64,000 bases of DNA from Prevotella sp. (GTDB lineage Bacteria; Bacteroidota; Bacteroidia; Bacteroidales; Bacteroidaceae). The stretch is from assembly GCA_017524385.1 (NCBI GenBank), contig JAFWSS010000128.1, positions 1 to 64,000 of the forward strand, read 5' to 3'. Every line of letters begins with the position of its first letter. Within the stretch, counting starts at the first letter, position 1. Shown here one piece after another: positions 54,268 to 62,514 of this stretch. A program made the translations under genes and the position numbers. A model generated the notes under the pieces. That model had not been told where the DNA came from. It ran no database searches and worked only from the letters and a program-made list of their open reading frames with translations.

Positions 54268-54885
54268 ATGTATCTTTACGGAGCAAGCGGACATGCGAAA
54301 GTGGTTGTCGACATTCTTGAGCGACTTGGTCAGGAAGTTAAAGGCATCATCGACGACGACCCCAACATCAAAGAATTCATGGGATTGCCGGTTATTCACC
54401 ATATCGAGGAGTTGTCACCCATCATCATCAGCATTGGAATGAACGACCATCGCAAGAAAGTGGCAGAGCGTTTGATGAATGCTTACGACGTGGCCTTCGG
54501 CCAAGCCATTCATCCCACCGCTCTCGTTTCCAAATACAGCGAGGTAGGTGCAGGCACTGTGATGATGCCCTATTCCGTAGTGCAAGCCTGTTGCAAGGTG
54601 GGCAAACACAACATCATCAACACCGGAGCGGTTTTGGAACACGAATGCATTTTGGAAGACTACGTCCACATCTCACCCAACGCCACCTTGTGTGGCAATG
54701 TCACCGTGGGTGAAGGCACATGGATTGGCGCTGGCGCCACCATCATCCAAGGTGTAAAGATTGGCAAGTGGAGCATCATCGGTGCAGGTAGCGTAGTGAC
54801 CAAGGACATCCCCGACGGCTATGTAGCCTATGGCGTGCCTTGCCACCGTGTCAGGTATTCCAACTGCAAAGATTATAAAGTATAG
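54268..54885 (+). CDS. NeuD/PglD-like sugar O-/N-acyltransferase
   Basis: 205 aa. N-terminal YLYGASGHAKVVVDIL (2-17) is the sugar-nucleotide-binding fold of the NeuD/PglD family, followed by hexapeptide repeats (about 90-185: VHISPNATLCGNVTVGEGTW) and GVPCHRVRY. It opens the operon with the S26 peptidase and ABC exporter, 6 bases upstream of the peptidase, so it may act with either the polysaccharide or the peptide system. Confidence 0.87.
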   Translation: MYLYGASGHAKVVVDILERLGQEVKGIIDDDPNIKEFMGLPVIHHIEELSPIIISIGMNDHRKKVAERLMNAYDVAFGQAIHPTALVSKYSEVGAGTVMMPYSVVQACCKVGKHNIINTGAVLEHECILEDYVHISPNATLCGNVTVGEGTWIGAGATIIQGVKIGKWSIIGAGSVVTKDIPDGYVAYGVPCHRVRYSNCKDYKV

Positions 54886-54891
54886 AACCTG

Positions 54892-55347
54892 ATGCGTGAG
54901 CTTGACACGCGAGAATACATATCCACGTTGCGCGACCTGGTGAATGAAGGACACGAAGTTTCCCTCATTGTTTCCGGCAGCAGCATGTCTCCCTTTCTCA
55001 TCCATCACCGCGACACCATTATTTTCGGTCCTGTCGAAGGTTCCTTGCGTCGAGGCGACATGGTTTTTTACGAGCGCCCATCGGGTCAGTATGTCATGCA
55101 TCGAGTAAGACGGGTACGTCCTGAAGGCCTATACCTGATAGGTGATGCCCAAACCCAGACAGAAGGACCTTTGAGTCCTTCTTGTGTTTTCGCCATTGTA
55201 AAAGCTGTGCGCCGCAATGGCCTCTTGTTGGACGACAAAAGTTGGCAATGGCGCTTTTTCGCCACCATATGGTTAAGAGTCATCCCATTGCGTCCCCTCA
55301 TCATCAAGTTTTACAAGAAGATAAGTTTGCTTAAGCGTCATGATTGA
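54892..55347 (+). CDS. S26B-type (signal-peptidase-like) Ser/His peptidase
   Basis: 151 aa. SGSSMSPFL (28-36) places the catalytic Ser at 31; RRGDMVFYERP (53-63) and YVMHRV (67-72) give His70 where bacterial signal peptidase I has Lys. This Ser/His dyad is that of the S26B group. There is only a weak hydrophobic stretch near the C-terminus, so it may be soluble or peripheral. It overlaps the ABC exporter gene by 8 bases. Such small peptidases accompany PqqD/HprK/nucleotidyltransferase gene sets; a leader-cleaving role is inference. Confidence 0.8.
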   Translation: MRELDTREYISTLRDLVNEGHEVSLIVSGSSMSPFLIHHRDTIIFGPVEGSLRRGDMVFYERPSGQYVMHRVRRVRPEGLYLIGDAQTQTEGPLSPSCVFAIVKAVRRNGLLLDDKSWQWRFFATIWLRVIPLRPLIIKFYKKISLLKRHD

Positions 55348-57133
55348 CGACCCCACCCCCCAACAACCGAAAGCCTCATCTTTTGATACGCTGTTCACCT
55401 TGTTCTACCGATGGCGTACAGGTACGTTGGGCGAAATCCTCGACGACTGGCGCTGGATTTTCACCTACAGTCGGAAATACAAGAGCGCCATCTTGTTCTA
55501 CGTCATCCTCGGCATCATCAGCAGCACGCTGGGCTTGGTGTCGAGCATAGCAGGCAAATACCTCATCGACATCATCACCGGCTACCAGGTGACAAAACTG
55601 TGGATCATGGTGGTCGTGATGGTGGGCAGTTCTCTTTTCGGTCTTGTAATCGGCAACGTGCTTGGCCGCGTGACACTGAAGCTTCAAATCCGCATCAACA
55701 ACGACATCCAGGGTGACATTTTCGACCAAATCATCGATGCCGACTGGATGGCCATCAACCGCTACAGCAACGGCGACGTACTGAACCGCTTCACAGGCGA
55801 TGTAGGCACGGTGAGCGCCAACGCCATCAGTTGGCTTCCCACCATCATCATCTCCATCTATCAGTTTTTCGCCACATTGGGTGTCATCATGCACTACAAC
55901 ACAGTGATGGCCCTTTTGGCATTCGCCAGCGCCCCATTCACGATTCTCGCATCCAAGTTTGTCATCAAGAAGCAGCGCGAATACAATATGAAGATGCGTG
56001 AGATGAGCAGCAAGGTCATGGGTTTCGAGGTGGAGACATTCTACAACATAGACACCATCAAGTCTTTCGGCATCCTTGGGCAATACAGTCGGAAGTTGCG
56101 TGAATGGCAAGAGAAGTTCAAGGCCGTCACCTTGGAATACAACTGGTTTTCCATCAAGACAAATGTCTATATGTCGTTGGTGGGCATGCTGGTGCAGTTC
56201 ACCGCCTTCGGCTATTGTCTCTACCTTTTGTGGTCGCACGCGATCACTTATGGGACGATGACCCTGTTTCTTCAGCAGCGTTCCGCCCTTGCTGGAGCCT
56301 TCAGCAGTGTGATAGGCATCATACCGGCCTTTCTGAACAGTTCCGTGTCGGCCCACCGTGTGCGTGAACTGGTGCAGTTGCCCAAGGAAAGGCGCGTGGA
56401 GGGTAGTTCGCTGTTGGACCGTTATGCCAGAGACGGATTTGAACTAAGGATGCGCGAAGTGGATTTCGGCTATGTGAGCGGCAATCGTGTCATCTCGAAT
56501 TCGAGTCTTGTTGCATGTCCTGGTGAGATTGTGGGCATTGTCGGTCCATCTGGTGAAGGCAAGACCACCATCATCCGCATGCTGCTGGGCTTGATCAAGC
56601 CCGAGAATGGCGAAGCCGTCATCAAGAGCAGCGACGGCACCGAAGTGGAATTGAACATAGAGACTCGTCACCTCTTTGCCTATGTTCCCCAAGGCAACAC
56701 CATCCTTGCCGGAACGATAGCGGAGAACATGCGGATGGGACGCGAGGAAGCCACCGACGCAGAGATAGAGGAAGCACTCCGCGTGGCCTGCGCCTGGGAT
56801 TTTGTCAGCAAGTTGCCCGACGGCATCAACACCCCTCTTGGGGAGCGCGGCCGTGGTCTGTCGGAAGGTCAGGCTCAACGCATCGCCATCGCCCGTGCCG
56901 TGCTTCGCGACGCCCCTGTGCTGCTCCTTGATGAAGCCACCTCCGCCCTTGACGTCACGACAGAGCGCATGGTATTGAAGAACATCGTAACACAGCATCC
57001 CAACAAGACCTGCATTGTGACCACCCACCGTCCCACTGTGCTCAACCTTTGCCAAAGGGTTTATCGAGTGATGTCCACCCGTGTGACGGAACTCACCGAG
57101 GAGGAGTCGAGCCGGATGGCCATGGATTTCTGA
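55340..57133 (+). CDS. ABC exporter (membrane domain fused to ATPase)
   Basis: 597 aa. Six membrane segments (about 48-330; YVILGIISSTLGLVSSIAG), then an ATPase with Walker A GPSGEGKTT (about 403-411), signature LSEGQAQRIAIARA and Walker B VLLLDEATSALD. No C39 peptidase domain at the N-terminus, so leader removal would need a separate protease, and one is encoded just upstream with an 8-base overlap. MsbA-like in layout, so lipid or oligosaccharide export is the alternative. Confidence 0.87.
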   Translation: MIDDPTPQQPKASSFDTLFTLFYRWRTGTLGEILDDWRWIFTYSRKYKSAILFYVILGIISSTLGLVSSIAGKYLIDIITGYQVTKLWIMVVVMVGSSLFGLVIGNVLGRVTLKLQIRINNDIQGDIFDQIIDADWMAINRYSNGDVLNRFTGDVGTVSANAISWLPTIIISIYQFFATLGVIMHYNTVMALLAFASAPFTILASKFVIKKQREYNMKMREMSSKVMGFEVETFYNIDTIKSFGILGQYSRKLREWQEKFKAVTLEYNWFSIKTNVYMSLVGMLVQFTAFGYCLYLLWSHAITYGTMTLFLQQRSALAGAFSSVIGIIPAFLNSSVSAHRVRELVQLPKERRVEGSSLLDRYARDGFELRMREVDFGYVSGNRVISNSSLVACPGEIVGIVGPSGEGKTTIIRMLLGLIKPENGEAVIKSSDGTEVELNIETRHLFAYVPQGNTILAGTIAENMRMGREEATDAEIEEALRVACAWDFVSKLPDGINTPLGERGRGLSEGQAQRIAIARAVLRDAPVLLLDEATSALDVTTERMVLKNIVTQHPNKTCIVTTHRPTVLNLCQRVYRVMSTRVTELTEEESSRMAMDF

Positions 57134-57359
57134 AATCTTTCGCGGTGGCAAAGCCACCACCTACAAAGAACGGAACATCACAGGGGAGCAACAAACAACA
57201 GAATATCACAGGGAAACGACGAAGAACTGTCTGTCAAAGGAGATGACAACATAGCGGTAAGGCTTATTCTGCATTGTCGCTTTTTTACCATCTACAGTGA
57301 TGGACGGTTTATACAAAAGACTTATAGGTCTCTTATAAGATGTACAAGTAATATGAAAA

Positions 57360-57391
57360 GCGGCAAGGCCTTTCAGCCTTGCCGCTTTTTT
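57360..57391 (+). terminator. Intrinsic terminator, roughly bidirectional
   Basis: GCGGCAAGGC (57360-57369), a short loop and GCCTTGCCGC (57376-57385), then six T. On the minus strand the hairpin is followed by TTTT. It separates the exporter operon from the convergent secreted-protein gene. Confidence 0.85.
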
Positions 57392-57415
57392 GTGCAGTAT
57401 TATAAAGAGATTTGC

Positions 57416-59131
57416 TTATTTCTGGATGTACTTCTTGCCATTGATGATGTAGATGCCCTTTGTCGGGTTCTTCACCTCGCGACCTGTCAAGTCATAGACC
57501 TTGTTGCTGACGTTGGCGTTGGCATTGACCTCGTCGATGCCCTCGAAGCCAGCCGCGTTGACAAATGTCACATTGTAGACATAGTACCATCCGGCCTTGC
57601 TTACGAAAGCGACACCGCTCTTGATGGACTGGCCGTCGGCCACTGGTTCCGTACCGAAGTTGCTGATGTTGAATATAGCCTGGTTGTCTTTTGACTCACC
57701 GTCGATTTCAAGGATGATGAATCCTTCAGGATCAGACTGACCATTTTCGTTGATGGTGGCACCCATGAATACCGGGGAGATGCTCTCCTTTAAGAATCCA
57801 TCTGCACCCATCACCCTCATATGGTTGCCAGAAATCAACTCATCGAAATCCATACCAAGAATGTTCACTGCGGGTGTCATGTCGATGGTAGCCACAGCCG
57901 GGTCGGCATCGGGTTCAGGCACGGGCAAGACAATGTCCTCCGAGCCCAAGGTACGTTCGTTGTCCAAGACATCGGCATCATTGACCTCAAAGACGATGTT
58001 CTTGAAGTAGTAGTTGTTGACATCCTTGAGGACGTTGCAGTTGAAGGCAATGGTGTAGCCACCCGACTGGTCGGAAGTGATGGTGCCTTCCGTCTCGAAA
58101 GTCTGCCATTCAGGCGTGAACGTGAGATCGCCCAGCATCTGATAGAAGAGGTAGTCGCCAGGATTGCGGTGAATCTGTGTTTGCACGGTGGCTTCCTGGT
58201 CGGCCTTGTAGTCCATCTTGAAATGGTACTTCTGGTTGAGTTTCAACACATGGGGAATGGTGACAAAGAACTGAGTCTGCCAGTCGGTAAGGTCTGCAGC
58301 CGTGCCATCCTCCCTTAATGGCATTTCTGCAATGGAGGTGACGTTCATGGCACGCACGCCATCTATTTCCACTATACGAGCAGGAGTGTCTACGCTTCCC
58401 CAGCTGCCGTCTTCATTGTAAGAGCCGGAGTTGCCATCACGTCCTGTAAACGAAGTGACATCATCGGTTGAGAGGTCGCCGTTGAACACCATGTCGAACC
58501 AATTATTCAATGGCTTTGGAGGTTCAACCGGTTTGATTTCCAGCTTGATGTCGTCGAAATAGTAATTGTTCACCTCTCTCAGCACATAGAGGTTGAAGGC
58601 GATGGTGTGCATCTCCTTTTCAGAGGTTTCGGGGTCCTCGCTACCATACACCTGTTGCTGACTGATGACACCTTCCTTTACGATGGTCTGCCATTCCTCA
58701 GTGAATGGTATTTCACCACACATCTGATAATGGTTGTAATCGCCCGGAGTGTTGTGAGCCTGTGTCTGGCTGTTGGCAGCCTTGTCGGCGCGGATACGCA
58801 TGGTGAGCCTGTATTCATCGCCCACATTGATTTTCTCTTGTACATAGACAAAGAACTGGCAATCCCAGTCTTGGATATCATAACCCTCAGGATAATCCTC
58901 TGGGTTTTGAGCGTGTGAGACAGCCACATGGTTGGTGGGGTCAGTGGGGTCTTCGATGAGCCTTGCCTCTCCTTCGAAGCGCTCACCGTCCCTCCACTCA
59001 TGGACCCAGAAACACTGTGTTTCCGGTCCCTCGCAGTTGCCGTTGATGACACGGTCAACATACTTGCCTTGCTGTGCAAAAGCTGCTGTAGACAGCAAGA
59101 CAACAGTTAGCAACGAGTAAAGTTTCTTCAT
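57416..59131 (-). CDS. Secreted two-repeat protein with C-terminal sorting-type segment
   Basis: 571 aa; signal peptide MKKLYSLLTVVLLSTAAFAQ. Two related beta-domain repeats, about 22-200 and 212-385: both contain a WQTQFFV/WDCQFFV phrase, PGDY..YQM.G, WQT...EG and NNYYF. This looks like tandem carbohydrate-binding modules (CBM4/9-like). The end (VYDLTGREVKNPTKGIYIIN) is the common Bacteroidota C-terminal motif. Monocistronic and convergent to the exporter. Ligand unknown. Confidence 0.78.
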   Translation of the reverse strand: MKKLYSLLTVVLLSTAAFAQQGKYVDRVINGNCEGPETQCFWVHEWRDGERFEGEARLIEDPTDPTNHVAVSHAQNPEDYPEGYDIQDWDCQFFVYVQEKINVGDEYRLTMRIRADKAANSQTQAHNTPGDYNHYQMCGEIPFTEEWQTIVKEGVISQQQVYGSEDPETSEKEMHTIAFNLYVLREVNNYYFDDIKLEIKPVEPPKPLNNWFDMVFNGDLSTDDVTSFTGRDGNSGSYNEDGSWGSVDTPARIVEIDGVRAMNVTSIAEMPLREDGTAADLTDWQTQFFVTIPHVLKLNQKYHFKMDYKADQEATVQTQIHRNPGDYLFYQMLGDLTFTPEWQTFETEGTITSDQSGGYTIAFNCNVLKDVNNYYFKNIVFEVNDADVLDNERTLGSEDIVLPVPEPDADPAVATIDMTPAVNILGMDFDELISGNHMRVMGADGFLKESISPVFMGATINENGQSDPEGFIILEIDGESKDNQAIFNISNFGTEPVADGQSIKSGVAFVSKAGWYYVYNVTFVNAAGFEGIDEVNANANVSNKVYDLTGREVKNPTKGIYIINGKKYIQK

Positions 59132-59189
59132 AAATGTAATGGTTAGTTGTTAATATTTGGTTAAAAGATTAATAATTCATTTCCGAGGG

Positions 59190-59197
59190 CAAAAATA
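59190..59197 (-). promoter_or_regulatory. -7 element for the secreted two-repeat protein
   Basis: Minus strand TATTTTTG, followed by GCCC. About 60 bases upstream of ATG 59131. No matching TTTG at the -33 spacing. Confidence 0.4.
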
Positions 59198-59334
59198 GAC
59201 AAATTCCCCGACCTATGATTTTTGATATGTCACCAATACTTTTTGTGATGCAACATTTTGAAACAAGAATGTGAAACAAAATGAAAAGGATGAGGTTTTT
59301 GTCAACTAAAAGGTTTTAAATCGAAATTTTTGTC

Positions 59335-59342
59335 TATATTTG
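59335..59342 (+). promoter_or_regulatory. -7 element for the TPM-domain gene
   Basis: TATATTTG, with a predicted start near 59348 and ~115 bases of leader before ATG 59464. No matching TTTG upstream at the usual distance. Confidence 0.4.
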
Positions 59343-59463
59343 CACCATCCTTTTCGCTTAGAAACCTTGGGACACTAGGAATACTAGGAAAACCAGGAAT
59401 ATTGGAAGCCCCAAAAGCGGCGTAGGACACATATAAAATCAAAACAACCATCCAAAAGAAGAA

Positions 59464-60624
59464 ATGGGAAAGTTTTTTAAAAGTTTTTTTAGCGGCATTG
59501 TGCGTGCGGTAGTTCCATGGCTGCTGTTCGGCCTTCTCATCCCCATTGTGTTTTTCGCCTTTCATCCCTTCGACCCCATCGTGGTGTTCGGGGCGTGCAT
59601 GGTGGCCGTAGCCTTGTATTTCATCAACAAATGGGGCAAGGAGATGCCTGCAGCGAAAAAAGCCACCGAGGAAGCAGAGCAAGCGGGTGAGAAATTCGTC
59701 GAGGTACACCCTACCGACGAAATGCAAGAAAGCCCCTTGAAGCGTTTCAAGAACAAGTTCTACCCTGCCCTCTTCACCTCGTTGCTGTCTGCCAGCATGC
59801 TAGGTTGCAGCTACCAAGCCATCCATGAGTCCATCCAATCGAAAGGCCGCACGGTGGCGGTTGCTCAGCAAGGCGAGTCGCGGGAATGGAACGCGAACAC
59901 CATCGAGATGGTCCACCTCCGCGACTCCAACCTATATGTGACCAACTCAGACAGTATCCTTTCCCCGGAAACTGTTGACAGTTTGAACATCTTGCTCAAG
60001 GCGATGGACAAAGACCTGGGTGTGAAGCCTGCCCTTGTGATATGCCACACGCTGACTGGCGGTGACAGCCATCGCACGGCGGTCGACCTGATCAACAAAT
60101 ATGGCATCGGCAGCAAGGACGAGGGGAAAGGCGTATGCATCGTGGTAGCCTACGACCAGCATGACTGCACCATCGCCCCCACGATGAACATGGAAGGCGA
60201 GTTGACCGACGCCGAATGCAACCAGTTGGGTTCCAATTTCGTGGTACCCTATATGAAGTCGCAGCAACCCGACAGCGCGATGCTCTGCCTTGCCGACGGT
60301 ATGTACCGTTACCTTACGTCGAAGCGTGCCGGCCAGGCAGAGATGCCAGCCCCTTCTGTGACGAAGAAAAGATGGCTGAGTTCGCAAATGAGCCTTAACG
60401 TCGTGTGCATCCTTGTTCTCTGTTTCCTTTTCGGCTATCTGGAAGAAGAGAACATTTGGACCAAGCCCAAGAAAGTGACAAAGGCTGTCGACCTCCCCGA
60501 GGAGGACGACCATGACAATGAAAAGCCGTCGAAAGCAACCTCCACTCCTCCCCGTCCTGAAAACAAGGGAGGCTCATACGGCGGAGGAAAGTCTGGCGGC
60601 GGCGGTGCCACGATAAAATGGTAA
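59464..60624 (+). CDS. TPM-domain membrane protein
   Basis: 386 aa. Two or three N-terminal membrane segments (about 10-52; then near 95-112), a TPM domain (about 140-290: TVDSLNILLKAMDKDLGVKP, then GKGVCIVVAYDQHDCTIAP), a membrane segment near 325-340 and a Gly-rich end (GGSYGGGKSGGGGATIKW). That C-terminal pattern is usual for TPM proteins. Roles in envelope or photosystem maintenance are known for relatives; the job here is not clear. Confidence 0.8.
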   Translation: MGKFFKSFFSGIVRAVVPWLLFGLLIPIVFFAFHPFDPIVVFGACMVAVALYFINKWGKEMPAAKKATEEAEQAGEKFVEVHPTDEMQESPLKRFKNKFYPALFTSLLSASMLGCSYQAIHESIQSKGRTVAVAQQGESREWNANTIEMVHLRDSNLYVTNSDSILSPETVDSLNILLKAMDKDLGVKPALVICHTLTGGDSHRTAVDLINKYGIGSKDEGKGVCIVVAYDQHDCTIAPTMNMEGELTDAECNQLGSNFVVPYMKSQQPDSAMLCLADGMYRYLTSKRAGQAEMPAPSVTKKRWLSSQMSLNVVCILVLCFLFGYLEEENIWTKPKKVTKAVDLPEEDDHDNEKPSKATSTPPRPENKGGSYGGGKSGGGGATIKW

Positions 60625-60688
60625 GTAGCATAAGTTTTAGGAAAGCAGATAGCATAATAAATAAGGTATCACCAAATCAAAGAGAACG

Positions 60689-61057
60689 ATGAAAATACGT
60701 ACATTAGTGGCGACCCTGCTCATCGGCATAGCCACATTGACCCTTCAGTGCAGTTGTAGCACAAAACAGACGGCCATCAACCAAATGGAACGCCTTGCTT
60801 ACGACATCCGCGACAATGGCAGTTACTATACCATAAAAGACTGGGAGGATGCTGTCTCGAAATTCGTGGACATCCGCAAGAAGATGTCACACTACGACTA
60901 CACTCCAGCCGAGCGCCGTAGAATCGGTGAATTGGAAGGCGAATGCGCCCGCTATATGAAAGAAGGCATCAAGAACGGAGCCATCAACGGCATCATGGGT
61001 GTCGCCGGAGAGCTACGCGGCATTCTCGAAGGCCTTGGCCTGGGCATCTCCTTCTGA
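60689..61057 (+). CDS. Small lipoprotein of unknown function
   Basis: 122 aa. Signal MKIRTLVATLLIGIATLTLQ followed by CSCST, so a lipid-modified Cys near 21-23. The body is a helical charged domain (ERLAYDIRDNG, RRRIGELEGECARYMKEG) ending in a Gly-rich amphipathic stretch. Probably co-transcribed with the TPM gene (64-base gap) and ended by the terminator at 61091. Confidence 0.7.
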   Translation: MKIRTLVATLLIGIATLTLQCSCSTKQTAINQMERLAYDIRDNGSYYTIKDWEDAVSKFVDIRKKMSHYDYTPAERRRIGELEGECARYMKEGIKNGAINGIMGVAGELRGILEGLGLGISF

Positions 61058-61090
61058 CCTTGGGCTGAGACGCCCCACCTGCACACAACC

Positions 61091-61132
61091 GCCCCCTGCC
61101 AGGTAGCATCCTTGGCAGGGGGCGATGTTTTT
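61091..61132 (+). terminator. Intrinsic terminator after the small lipoprotein
   Basis: GCCCCCTGCCA (61091-61101) pairs with TGGCAGGGGGC (61113-61123), 11 perfect base pairs, followed after GATG by TTTTT (61128-61132). Confidence 0.85.
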
Positions 61133-61173
61133 CTGGAAGTGCAAGGAAATTCCAGGGAGACCAGGGACACCAG

Positions 61174-62379
61174 CTACTCCTCGAAATGCACGGCTTCCAT
61201 GAAACGACGTATGACCTCAGGCTTTCCAGTATGCTTGCCCTTGTCCTCGCTGAGTTTGCATGTGTCGTTGTAGAAGTCCCACGACTCCGTGATTTTTGCA
61301 GCCACGAGTTTGATGACGATGTTCATGGGCACCACTCCCTCGAAATCGTTGGTGAAATGCGTGCCAATTCCGAATGATGGCAGGCAGTATTCCTTGGCGT
61401 ATTCTTGTATCTTGATGGCCCTGTCGGTATCGAGTGCATTGCTGAAAATGACTTGTTTTGATTTCGGGTCAATGCCTAAAGACTTGTATTTTTCCACGAT
61501 TTTCATCAACTGCTCATAGTTGTCTCCGCTGTCGATGCGCAGTCCCTTGAAAAGGTTGGCGAAGTCCTCGGAGAAGTTGAGGCTGAAGACATGCCACCCG
61601 AAACTGTCGTAGAGGAACGTCCCGAGAGCCCCCCTGTATGTGTTTCTCCATGCCTCCATGGCCATATGGTTGGCCATCTGAGGTCCATACATGGCGGCGA
61701 TGGCGCACACGAACTCATGAGCCATGGTTCCCACGGGAGTAACATCGTATTTCATGGCGAGATAGACATTGCTAGTACCTACAAACTTACCCTCCCATTT
61801 CCTTGATTTGTAGCATTCGAGCATGGCTTTGACCACGACCTCCTCAGCTTGGAAAGAAGCCCTTCTCCTTGTCCCGAAGTCAGTGAACACACATCCAGCT
61901 TCCAAGAGCCTTGCAGCCTTGTCATACGCCTTGGTGTAATATTTGTCATAGTCGAGTTTCCCGGTCTGTCCTGTCATGATGTAGAACAGTTCGGAGATGA
62001 TGGCCAGCAGTTTCACTTCGAGCAGGATGGTGTTAGCCCAATATCCTTCAATTTCTATGTGCAGCCTCCCCTCTTCGTCCTGCCAAGCCTTCACCCAATC
62101 CTTTGAATACCTGAATCCCTTGAGGTATGGATAGAACCAATTGGGGATGTATAGGCATTTTCTCTTCATGAAATCGATTTCCTCTTGTGTTACCTTCACA
62201 TCCTCCAAAGCCTCGATTTGCCTGTTGAGTTCTTCGGCGAATCCCTGTGGGTAAACGGTGTTGTTCCTGTCCACGAAAGAGTATCTCACCATTGCTCGTG
62301 GGAAATTGTGAATGACGGCACAGCACATGGAGAGTTTGTAAAGGTCGTCATCAGTGAAATGCGTGATGATTTGTCTCAT
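61174..62379 (-). CDS. Nicotinate phosphoribosyltransferase
   Basis: 401 aa, full length for the family. It converts nicotinate, PRPP and ATP to nicotinate mononucleotide, the first step of NAD salvage. MRQIITHFTDDDLYKLSM (1-18) is the typical start, with RYSFVDRN and, later, GTMAHEFV (about 217-224), GTFLYDSFG, LRIDSGD (about 281-287) and FGIGTHFTND. It is downstream of the penicillin-binding protein gene but separated by a terminator and has its own -7 element. Confidence 0.95.
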   Translation of the reverse strand: MRQIITHFTDDDLYKLSMCCAVIHNFPRAMVRYSFVDRNNTVYPQGFAEELNRQIEALEDVKVTQEEIDFMKRKCLYIPNWFYPYLKGFRYSKDWVKAWQDEEGRLHIEIEGYWANTILLEVKLLAIISELFYIMTGQTGKLDYDKYYTKAYDKAARLLEAGCVFTDFGTRRRASFQAEEVVVKAMLECYKSRKWEGKFVGTSNVYLAMKYDVTPVGTMAHEFVCAIAAMYGPQMANHMAMEAWRNTYRGALGTFLYDSFGWHVFSLNFSEDFANLFKGLRIDSGDNYEQLMKIVEKYKSLGIDPKSKQVIFSNALDTDRAIKIQEYAKEYCLPSFGIGTHFTNDFEGVVPMNIVIKLVAAKITESWDFYNDTCKLSEDKGKHTGKPEVIRRFMEAVHFEE

Positions 62380-62412
62380 AATTATTTAAGGTATTTATAT
62401 TAAGTAGGTAAT

Positions 62413-62420
62413 CAAAATTA
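62413..62420 (-). promoter_or_regulatory. -7 element for pncB
   Basis: Minus strand TAATTTTG, about 35 bases before ATG 62379. No clean TTTG at -33. Immediately upstream lies the hairpin 62439-62463. Confidence 0.45.
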
Positions 62421-62438
62421 TCTGTTACTATCATTCTT

Positions 62439-62463
62439 GTAGGTGCTAATTTTGTTCACCTAC
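62439..62463. promoter_or_regulatory. Inverted repeat upstream of pncB, possible operator
   Basis: GTAGGTG (62439-62445) and CACCTAC (62457-62463) flank 11 bases. It overlaps where a regulator could control the pncB promoter. A further AAGTAGGTA lies at 62402-62410. No regulator is identified. Confidence 0.35.
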
Positions 62464-62479
62464 TTATCAAAGATGTGAT

Positions 62480-62501
62480 AAAAGGGAGGCCAAGGCCTCC
62501 C
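62480..62501 (-). terminator. Intrinsic terminator after the penicillin-binding protein
   Basis: On the minus strand, GGGAGGCC and GGCCTCCC (62501-62484) form an 8-bp stem with a two-base centre, followed by TTTTATC. It lies 14 bases after the stop at 62515. Confidence 0.75.
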
Positions 62502-62514
62502 CTTCGAAAAAGCG

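Larger units (their letters stand above)
59132..59463. other. Divergent promoter region
   Basis: 332 bases between divergent genes. CAAAAATA at 59190-59197 is a minus-strand -7 element (TATTTTTG) for the secreted protein. TATATTTG at 59335-59342 is a + strand -7 element for the TPM gene. Neither has a clean TTTG at -33. ACTAGGAAxAC-type micro-repeats lie at 59366-59405. Confidence 0.45.
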
